Assembly (NCBI RefSeq): GCF_009650095.1
Contig: NZ_CP045915.1
Location: 1,364,001 to 1,428,000 of the forward strand
DNA length: 64,000 bases
Reading direction: 5' to 3'
Source: Gracilibacillus salitolerans
GTDB taxonomy: Bacteria > Bacillota > Bacilli > Bacillales > Amphibacillaceae
Shown here piece by piece: positions 35,501 through 42,430 of this stretch (within the stretch, counting starts at the first letter, position 1; each line of letters opens with the position of its first letter). Position numbers and translations under genes: made by a program. The notes below the pieces were generated by a model. It was given only the letters and a program-made list of their open reading frames with translations. It made no database searches and was not told the DNA's origin.

Positions 35501-37309
35501 ATGCAATTAAAATGGCATAAGTTTACGATGGTGTCTGTTACATGTTTCATTCTGTTTTCTTTGTTTGCATCGAATATCATTAAACCTAACTACTCACATG
35601 CTGCTACATCATGGAGTGAGGAATATGATGCAACCCAAGGAACTTTGCATAACGTAGAAACGGAAAATGCTGATACTGGTTATTTTGGAAACGGATACGT
35701 AGCTGGTTGGAATGAAGATGGTCAATCCGTTGCGATTAATGTGAATGTTCCGAGTGACGGTAATTATACACTCGTATTTAAATATTCTGCTGCAGCAGGT
35801 CAGGCTACACGTTATCTAGAGGTGAATGGAGAGGGCAGCGTGGATCAAGTTCGCTTTTCCGGAACCGGAAGCTGGGGAGACTGGCAGACAACTTACCTTA
35901 ATGATGTCTTCTTAACAGCTGGTACGAATACAATATCGCTTAGTTTTGATTCAGGTAAGGGAAGCGAAAACTGGTTAAATTTTGACAGTTTGCTTGTAAA
36001 AGAACAGGGAGTGGAACAACTGGTTTCTTGGGGATTGACAGAGGAAGCGGAATTAGCACAAAAATCGCTTACATCTAACTTCTGGAACACCAAGACAAAT
36101 ATGTTTAACAATCAATATCCAAATGATGAAAGTAACAATCAGTTCCATTATTGGTGGCAGGCTCATGCCATTGATACGTTAATTGATGGCTATGAACGAA
36201 CTGGCGATTATGGTTATATCGATCAGGCTATCGCTTTATATAAATCTGTGAAGGCACGTAATGGCGATGACATTAGGAACGATTTTTATGATGACATGTT
36301 ATGGATGGCACTTGCATTGCAACGTTTACACGAATATACAAATAATCCGCAGCATGAAGAGGCTGTATTGACTCTGTGGGAAGATATTAAAGAAGGGTGG
36401 AGCAGTGAATTTGGAGGTGGCATCGCTTGGAACAAAAATCAATTAGACTATAAAAATACTCCTTCGAATGCTCCAGCAGTAATTCTTGCTACTAGACTTT
36501 ATGAACAGTACGGGAATGAAGAAGATTTACAATGGGCTCAGGATATCTACAATTGGCTTCAACATACATTAGTGGATCCGGCAAATGGTTTAGTGTGGGA
36601 TGGTATTAATCGCACCGGCGATGGAAACATCGATAAAGGTTGGGAATTCACTTACAACCAAGGAGTTTATATAGGTGCATCTGTTGAGCTTTATCAATTG
36701 ACAGGTGAACAAGGATATCTTGATGCAGCAATCCAGACGGCAGAAACTACGAAAGACCGATTCTCCAATCACAACCAAATCATATACGAAGGTGGCTCAG
36801 GTGATGGTGGACTATTTAAAGGGATCCTCATTCGTTATGTGACTGAATTAGTTAAAACAGAAGACTCCCAAGTTAAGTTGGCAGAGTGGATTGTGAATAA
36901 TGCCAAAAATGTGTGGAACCAAACAAACGAGGAACCTGAAATTTTGTTTGGCTCATCGTGGGAAGGAGCAATAAACCTACCGGTGGAACTTAGCCAACAG
37001 TTAAGCGGAGTCATGTTAATGGAGCATGCTACACAACTAGAACCAATTATTGTTAGAAATGTCTCCCAGACGTTACAGGAACAGATAGATTCCTATGTAG
37101 ATGATAGCGAGATAACTAGCTCACTTGCTAAAAAACTAAGTAATCGTCTTGAACAGGTAGACCATCATATAAATAAAGGAGACATAAATCAAGCAATTAA
37201 ACACTTAGAAGACTTTAATAAGCATGTGCAAACAGGAGTGGAAAAAGACCAAGTAAATGAAATAGCTTACCATCAATTGCAAGGATCTCTGGATAGAATA
37301 ATACATTAA
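35501..37309 (+). CDS. Secreted GH76 endo-alpha-1,6-mannanase with CBM and FIMAH domains
   Basis: A 602-residue exported enzyme that cuts the alpha-1,6-mannose backbone of fungal-type mannan. A signal peptide (about 1-36, ending near SHAA) is followed by a carbohydrate-binding module of the CBM6/35 type (about 45-165). The GH76 catalytic domain (about 175-525) contains the signature FYDDMLWMALAL with the two catalytic aspartates, plus FHYWWQAHAIDTL and GGGIAWNKNQLDYKNTP. The C-terminal 70 residues (LQEQIDSYVDDSEITSSLAK onward) match the FIMAH domain found at the end of Gram-positive exoenzymes. The frame extends to 35423, but AAAAGGAG at 7 bases selects ATG 35501. It supplies oligosaccharides for the adjoining importer. 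Confidence 0.93.
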   Translation: MQLKWHKFTMVSVTCFILFSLFASNIIKPNYSHAATSWSEEYDATQGTLHNVETENADTGYFGNGYVAGWNEDGQSVAINVNVPSDGNYTLVFKYSAAAGQATRYLEVNGEGSVDQVRFSGTGSWGDWQTTYLNDVFLTAGTNTISLSFDSGKGSENWLNFDSLLVKEQGVEQLVSWGLTEEAELAQKSLTSNFWNTKTNMFNNQYPNDESNNQFHYWWQAHAIDTLIDGYERTGDYGYIDQAIALYKSVKARNGDDIRNDFYDDMLWMALALQRLHEYTNNPQHEEAVLTLWEDIKEGWSSEFGGGIAWNKNQLDYKNTPSNAPAVILATRLYEQYGNEEDLQWAQDIYNWLQHTLVDPANGLVWDGINRTGDGNIDKGWEFTYNQGVYIGASVELYQLTGEQGYLDAAIQTAETTKDRFSNHNQIIYEGGSGDGGLFKGILIRYVTELVKTEDSQVKLAEWIVNNAKNVWNQTNEEPEILFGSSWEGAINLPVELSQQLSGVMLMEHATQLEPIIVRNVSQTLQEQIDSYVDDSEITSSLAKKLSNRLEQVDHHINKGDINQAIKHLEDFNKHVQTGVEKDQVNEIAYHQLQGSLDRIIH

Positions 37310-37372
37310 TTTTAGAATGCTGATTTTTATTTTCGTGAATATGTATGAATGAACGAAAAAGGAGTGGAATTT

Positions 37373-38341
37373 GTGGAGAAAATTCGCATTGGATTTATTG
37401 GTACAGGTGGAATGGCACAGGTACATGCTGGTCAGTTACTAGAATTAGAAAATGTGGAAATTAAGGCAATTACTGATGTAAGCACAGAGGCGAGAGAACG
37501 CTTTGTAACTCATGCCGGTTTGCGAGATATAGAGCAATTTACAGAATATCGTAATATGCTTGAACAAGTCGATTTAGATGGGGTTGTTATTTGCTCTCCG
37601 CATACTTTGCATTTTGAACAGGCAACAGCAGTATTGGAAAAAGGCATACACGTATTAATTGAAAAGCCGATGACGTGCTCATCGAAGGAAGCTGAGGAGT
37701 TAATTAAAACGGCCGATCAAGCCGGTAAGATTATGCAAGTATCGTATCAACGACATTTCCAACCAGAATTTATTTATATTCGTGATGCAATCGCAACTGG
37801 TAAAATCGGTAAACTTACATCGATCACTGCTTCCTTATATCAACAATGGTGGCGTGGTTCCAATGATACGTATTCTTGGCGGAAGGACCCCAAATTATCA
37901 GGAGGCGGTTTTTTGATGGACTCGGGTAGCCATATTATCGATGTGCTACTTTGGACATCAGGCTTAACGCCGGTCGAAGTAACGACACAGCTATCACAAC
38001 AAGGTGCGCCGGTAGAAATTGATACGTTTACTTCGATTCGCTTTAAGGAAGGTGCTATTGCTGGACTAAACCTTGTTGGCTACTCACCTGTTTGGCATGA
38101 AACATATGCGTTTTGCGGTGAGGATGGTGCTATCTTCTGTGAAAATGACAAAATTACACTCCATCTTTCAGGAGAGGAACCAATTGTTCCAGAGTTATCC
38201 AAACCGACAACGAACCAGGATAAAAGTTTCATCGATGCAATTTTAAGAAAACATGACGTTCAGGTTCCAGGTGAATTTGCATTAAAGGTAGTTAAGTTTT
38301 CTGAAATGGTTTATGAATCTGCTGGCTATAAGCCTTTATAA
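37373..38341 (+). CDS. Gfo/Idh/MocA-family NAD(P)-dependent oxidoreductase
   Basis: A 322-residue dehydrogenase with an N-terminal Rossmann domain (IGFIGTGGMAQVHAG) and the C-terminal alpha/beta domain of the glucose-fructose oxidoreductase family. EKPMTCSSKEAEEL carries the conserved Glu-Lys-Pro, and GGGFLMDSGSHIIDVLLW carries the active-site Asp and His. Such enzymes oxidise or reduce sugar or cyclitol hydroxyls. GTG 37373, 8 bases after GGAG, is chosen over ATG 37349. It follows the secreted mannanase by 63 bp and precedes two isomerase-fold genes, suggesting a keto-sugar pathway. Confidence 0.92.
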   Translation: MEKIRIGFIGTGGMAQVHAGQLLELENVEIKAITDVSTEARERFVTHAGLRDIEQFTEYRNMLEQVDLDGVVICSPHTLHFEQATAVLEKGIHVLIEKPMTCSSKEAEELIKTADQAGKIMQVSYQRHFQPEFIYIRDAIATGKIGKLTSITASLYQQWWRGSNDTYSWRKDPKLSGGGFLMDSGSHIIDVLLWTSGLTPVEVTTQLSQQGAPVEIDTFTSIRFKEGAIAGLNLVGYSPVWHETYAFCGEDGAIFCENDKITLHLSGEEPIVPELSKPTTNQDKSFIDAILRKHDVQVPGEFALKVVKFSEMVYESAGYKPL

Positions 38342-38366
38342 ATGAACTAGAGGAGACGTGAATAGT

Positions 38367-39236
38367 ATGAATTTTAACATCGGAATGCGTATTCCACCGA
38401 AATTAGGTGCAGAAGGAATGGAACAGATAGCGAGTTGGGCCTCAGAGGTAGGGTTGGATATTCTTGACGTACCAAAATTAACCCCGGAAGTAAAGAATAC
38501 AGTTCAAAATGCTGGTATGGAAGTGGGCTCAGTCGATGTAGAAAATGTAGCAAAACTATTTAGTTTAGATGAAGAACGTCGTGCTAATGCGGTTACTAGT
38601 CTTAAAAACCAGATGACGGAAATCTCGGAACTAGGAGGTCGTGTGATATTTATGTGTTTGGTTCCTGAGGATCATACACTTCCACGTCAGGAAGGACTTG
38701 CAATCTGGAAAGAAACGTTTCCAGAAATTGTTCGTCACGCAGAGGAAACGGGTCTTTACATTGCAATTGAAGGCTGGCCGGGACCAGCACCTTATTATCC
38801 CACACTCGGATGTACTCCGGAAACTCTACGGGTAATGTTCGAGGCTATCCCATCTAAACATTTTGGGATGACGTATGATCCCTCACATCTTGTGCGGTTG
38901 GGCATTGACCATATCCGTGTATTAACCGAATTTGGTGAAAGAGTAAATCATTGCCACGGGAAGGATACAGAAATTTTACAAGATGAGCTTTATGAATGTG
39001 GTGTCATTCAATCAACTTTTCCAGAAAAGTATCTGTTTTCGGAAGGATCCTGGCGCTATACGATCCCAGGACAAGGTGAAGTCGATTGGGGAAAAGTTGC
39101 AGTGCGTTTGGAACGTATGGGGTACCAGGGACCAGTTAGTATCGAATTAGAAGATCATCGCTATTGGGGATCTTTAGAGGCTGAGCAAAAGGGAATCGTA
39201 AAGGCTGCCGCACATTTAAGAAGCTACTTTAAATAG
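38367..39236 (+). CDS. Sugar phosphate isomerase/epimerase-fold protein (first)
   Basis: A 289-residue TIM-barrel protein of the xylose-isomerase-like (AP endonuclease 2) superfamily. The four expected metal ligands are present: Glu in YIAIEGWPG, Asp and His in TYDPSHLVRLG, His in NHCHGKD, and Glu in VSIELEDH. These enzymes isomerise, epimerise or eliminate keto sugars or inositols. GTG 38358 lies 2 bases from AGAGGAG; ATG 38367 is preferred. It is 25 bp after the Gfo/Idh gene, so they are co-transcribed and probably act in sequence. The exact substrate is unknown. Confidence 0.9.
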   Translation: MNFNIGMRIPPKLGAEGMEQIASWASEVGLDILDVPKLTPEVKNTVQNAGMEVGSVDVENVAKLFSLDEERRANAVTSLKNQMTEISELGGRVIFMCLVPEDHTLPRQEGLAIWKETFPEIVRHAEETGLYIAIEGWPGPAPYYPTLGCTPETLRVMFEAIPSKHFGMTYDPSHLVRLGIDHIRVLTEFGERVNHCHGKDTEILQDELYECGVIQSTFPEKYLFSEGSWRYTIPGQGEVDWGKVAVRLERMGYQGPVSIELEDHRYWGSLEAEQKGIVKAAAHLRSYFK

Positions 39237-39286
39237 TAGAGTATGTTTAAAGATGACATTATGAGTAATGTAAAAGGGTGAAATAA

Positions 39287-40117
39287 GTGCATAATTTTAA
39301 GTTTGCCTTAAATGCCTCGACGCTGTTTCCGTTTGAATTGGATGTGATCGAGCAGATAAGAATAGCGGCTGAAGCAGGATATGATGGTATTGAATTGTGG
39401 GTTAAAGATATTGAATCCTATCTTGATAAGGGTGGTTCACTTAAAACAATTAAAGAAATTCTGGTAGACAAAAGTATATCCGTTGTTAACGCGATTACCT
39501 TTTTTAAGTGGTCGGACGTGCATGAGCCTACTAGAGTAAAAGGGCTTGTTGAAGCGGAAAAAGAGATGACAATGCTGAAGGAAATAGGCTGTAAAGCTGT
39601 AGCGGCTCCACCCAGTGGAAATATGGATGATTTAACATTAGAAACAATTGCAGAGCATTTTACTGCATTAACAACAATTGCGAGACGGATGGACATGGAA
39701 ATCTTTCTTGAATTCTGGGGTAAAGCTAACAAACTAGCTACGTTAAGCGAAGCGATGTATATCGCGATGGAGAGCGGACTTTCTGATGTGAAATTTTTAT
39801 TGGATCCTTTCCATATGTACACTGGAGGGAGTTGCTTTACAAATTTAGCTTATTTAAATCAGAGAAATATCGGTATTTTCCATGTCAACGATTATCCAGA
39901 ACACCCACCAAAGGAACAGATAACTGATTCAGAACGACAATTTCCTGGTGATGGGATCGCGCCGACTGAACAGATAGCGAACTACTTAGTAGAAATGAAT
40001 TATCAAGGTTATTTATCATTAGAGTTATTTATCGGAAATTATGGTAATCAATCAGCGTTAGAAGTTGCTACCCATGGGCTAAAAAAAATGAAACAGACTT
40101 ACTTACCAAATAAATAA
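39287..40117 (+). CDS. Sugar phosphate isomerase/epimerase-fold protein (second)
   Basis: A 276-residue xylose-isomerase-like TIM barrel, only distantly similar to the preceding gene product. Ligand-type residues appear in IFLEFWGKAN, KFLLDPFHMY, IFHVNDYPEH and LSLELFIGN. The start is GTG behind AAAGGGTGA. It lies 50 bp after the first isomerase-fold gene and ends at a hairpin terminator, closing the main operon. Having two different barrels beside one Gfo/Idh enzyme resembles oxidoreductive glycoside or keto-sugar modules. Activity is inference. Confidence 0.9.
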   Translation: MHNFKFALNASTLFPFELDVIEQIRIAAEAGYDGIELWVKDIESYLDKGGSLKTIKEILVDKSISVVNAITFFKWSDVHEPTRVKGLVEAEKEMTMLKEIGCKAVAAPPSGNMDDLTLETIAEHFTALTTIARRMDMEIFLEFWGKANKLATLSEAMYIAMESGLSDVKFLLDPFHMYTGGSCFTNLAYLNQRNIGIFHVNDYPEHPPKEQITDSERQFPGDGIAPTEQIANYLVEMNYQGYLSLELFIGNYGNQSALEVATHGLKKMKQTYLPNK

Positions 40118-40120
40118 AAA

Positions 40121-40167
40121 TAGGTACTCATATGGCTATTCAGCTCATATGGGTTACCTAGGTTTTT
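40121..40167 (+). terminator. Terminator closing the main mannan operon
   Basis: The imperfect stem AGGTACTCATATG / CATATGGGTTACCT (one bulge) is followed by AGGTTTTT. It separates the second isomerase-fold gene from the intracellular GH76 gene. Confidence 0.65.
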
Positions 40168-40219
40168 ATGAACTTAAACGATAATCGTATGGCGGAACCT
40201 TGGGTTAAAGGAGGATATT

Positions 40220-41296
40220 ATGAAGTTAGCAAACAAAACAACAAAATGGGAAACTAGGGCACAGAAATCGTTTGATAGCCTACTTCAATACTATTGGAAT
40301 CCTGATCTGGAAATGTTTAATAATCATTATCCAAATCCAGATAATCGTTGCAATCTTACGTTTCATTACTGGTGGTATGCACATGCGATTGATAGTTTAG
40401 TAGATGGATACTGCCGAACCAACGACAATGAACTCGTTACAATGATCGAAAAGGAATATGGTGGTCTCGTGTTTCGAAACGGTGGTCAGCCAACAAATCT
40501 ATTATACGACGATATGGAATGGCTGGCGCTAGCTTTGTTACGTGCCTATGAAGAAACGGGAACAGACAAGTATTTGAATGATGTGCAAATTCTTTGGAAT
40601 GATATAAAAACTGGTTGGAATGAGCATATGGGTGGAGGAATAGCTTGGCATAAAGACCAGATCGATTATAAGAATACGCCAGCAAATGGCCCGGCTATTA
40701 TTTTAGCGACAAGACTATATAAGCATTTTGGAAATAAAGAAGATTTAGAATGGGCACAAAAAATATTTGATTGGCAGGAGCAGAACCTTGTTGATCCAAA
40801 TACAGGATTTGTCATGGATGGGGTCAATCGACTTGGTGATGGGAAAATTGATGCTGATTGGGAATTCACCTATTGTCAAGGTGTATATGTAGGTGCAGCA
40901 GTTGAGCTCTATCGGGTATCCAACCATGAGAAATACTTACAAAAAGCATTACAAACTGCACATACAGCAATAGAAAAATTACATGATAATGAACATAATG
41001 TGCTAAAAAGTGAAGGGAATGGGGATGGAGGTCTGTTTAAAGGGATTATGATTCGATATTTTACTGAATTAATTTTAACAGCTCCAACTGAGACAAAAGC
41101 TATACTTCACTACTTGGAAGAGAATGCGGAAACCCTCTGGCGGAACGGTAAGGATGACGAGAAAACAATATTTAATCATCTTTGGAGTGAGAAGCCGGAC
41201 CTAACTAGAGGTATTGATTTAAGCATTGAGCTAAGCGCTGTCATGCTATTTGAATGTTTGGTAAGGATAGAAAGGCGTGGATTGATGAAGGATTAA
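40220..41296 (+). CDS. Cytoplasmic GH76 alpha-1,6-mannanase-like hydrolase
   Basis: A 358-residue GH76 catalytic domain without any signal peptide, CBM or FIMAH domain. Catalytic-site motif LLYDDMEWLALALL has the paired aspartates, and FHYWWYAHAIDSLVDG, GGGIAWHKDQIDYKNTP and GDGGLFKGIMIRYFTE match the secreted paralogue at 35501-37309 closely. The AAAGGAGG site precedes ATG and the first residues are polar, so the protein is cytoplasmic. It probably trims imported alpha-1,6-manno-oligosaccharides before GH125 finishes them. It follows the operon terminator by 50 bp and may have its own promoter. Confidence 0.92.
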   Translation: MKLANKTTKWETRAQKSFDSLLQYYWNPDLEMFNNHYPNPDNRCNLTFHYWWYAHAIDSLVDGYCRTNDNELVTMIEKEYGGLVFRNGGQPTNLLYDDMEWLALALLRAYEETGTDKYLNDVQILWNDIKTGWNEHMGGGIAWHKDQIDYKNTPANGPAIILATRLYKHFGNKEDLEWAQKIFDWQEQNLVDPNTGFVMDGVNRLGDGKIDADWEFTYCQGVYVGAAVELYRVSNHEKYLQKALQTAHTAIEKLHDNEHNVLKSEGNGDGGLFKGIMIRYFTELILTAPTETKAILHYLEENAETLWRNGKDDEKTIFNHLWSEKPDLTRGIDLSIELSAVMLFECLVRIERRGLMKD

Positions 41297-41301
41297 CAAA
41301 T

Positions 41302-41338
41302 TAGCCTGTTCCTAAATAGGGATAGGCTTATCTTCTTT
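41302..41338 (+). terminator. Weak terminator after cytoplasmic GH76 gene
   Basis: The imperfect stem AGCCTGTTCC / GGGATAGGCT is followed by a T-rich stretch (TATCTTCTTTTG). It lies directly after the stop codon. Confidence 0.5.
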
Positions 41339-41444
41339 TGTCACCGTGTATCTCTGCTTGATTTAAGCCGCCGTTTAGTATTAACATTAATATTTAACGT
41401 CTATATATGAATTTTGATACGGAGTGGATGAAAGGAGATCATCA

Positions 41445-42377
41445 ATGAAGATCAACAATATTTTGTTTGTAAGTCCTTTGAATCAAGAAATTCAAAATCT
41501 TATAGAAAATTATGAACTGGAAAAGAAATTCCGATATTTGACAGAAGACGAACTTAGAGATGAAGATTTAGAATGGGCTGATGCATTTGTATCTTTTAAA
41601 ACAAGATCAAGTTACGATTATAGCAAAGTGAAATGGGTCCATTCCCTAGGAGCTGGGGTGGACAGTTTTATATTCAAAAAAGACTGGAATGAAGATGTTA
41701 TCCTAACAAGAACGATATGTTCGTTTGGACAAAGAATTAGTGAATACTGCCTCAGTTATCTATTAAAAGATTTACAGTTTCATGATCAATTCCTTTACTT
41801 GAAATCCACAAAGAATTGGGAGCCTCTTACACCAAATATGTTAAATGAAGTAAAAGTAATGATTTATGGCACAGGAGAAATTGGGCAAAAGATAGCTCAG
41901 GTTCTCTCCTTTTTTGGTGTAGAAGTTTATGGTGTGTCACGGAGCGGTAAACAAAAAGAGTTTTTCAAAGAAGTATGTACAGTTGATGCTCATTTTTCAT
42001 TATTAAATCAAATGAATTATCTGATTAATACATTGCCATTAACGGAAGAAACAGAATATTTATTTAATAAAGACATTTATAAGCACGTATCAAATATTGG
42101 ATTTGTTAATGTCGGTAGAGGGGAATCTATTCGTGAATCAGACCTATTACAAGCATTAGAATTTGGACAGGTAAGGTTTGCAGTACTTGATGTATTCGGA
42201 GAGGAGCCACTGCCACAGGGTAACGTATTGTGGGAGCACCCAAACGTGGTTATTACCCCGCATATATCTGCTGTGACAACATCCAGTGAAGCAGTAGAAT
42301 GCTTTGTTGGAACATTAGAGAATCTAGAAAAGGACAACCCTCTCCACAATAGGGTAGATGTCAAAAAAGGTTTTTAA
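41445..42377 (+). CDS. D-2-hydroxyacid dehydrogenase family protein
   Basis: A 310-residue NAD-dependent dehydrogenase related to phosphoglycerate and glyoxylate/hydroxypyruvate reductases. The cofactor site reads VMIYGTGEIGQKIAQVL (about 145-161). FVNVGRGESIRESDLLQAL and VLDVFGEEPLP with TPHISAVT supply the catalytic Arg-Glu-His type residues. GTG 41424 is out of range of any ribosome site; ATG 41445, 7 bases after AAAGGAG, is chosen. It lies at the end of the mannan locus but is separated by 150 bp and bracketed by terminators, so membership of the pathway is uncertain. Confidence 0.9.
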   Translation: MKINNILFVSPLNQEIQNLIENYELEKKFRYLTEDELRDEDLEWADAFVSFKTRSSYDYSKVKWVHSLGAGVDSFIFKKDWNEDVILTRTICSFGQRISEYCLSYLLKDLQFHDQFLYLKSTKNWEPLTPNMLNEVKVMIYGTGEIGQKIAQVLSFFGVEVYGVSRSGKQKEFFKEVCTVDAHFSLLNQMNYLINTLPLTEETEYLFNKDIYKHVSNIGFVNVGRGESIRESDLLQALEFGQVRFAVLDVFGEEPLPQGNVLWEHPNVVITPHISAVTTSSEAVECFVGTLENLEKDNPLHNRVDVKKGF

Positions 42378-42387
42378 CATCGTATTA

Positions 42388-42423
42388 AAAAATTCCAGCC
42401 CTTAAATATAAGGACTGGAATTT
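42388..42423. terminator. Bidirectional terminator between convergent genes
   Basis: The stem AAATTCCAGCCCTT / AAGGACTGGAATTT has a short loop and one mismatch. It is flanked by A and T runs and sits between the dehydrogenase and AraC-type genes, which converge here. Confidence 0.85.
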
Positions 42424-42430
42424 CATCTAT

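Noticed and set aside
39418..39822. 134-residue minus-strand frame
   Set aside because: Antisense shadow of the second isomerase-fold gene, which has clear family motifs.
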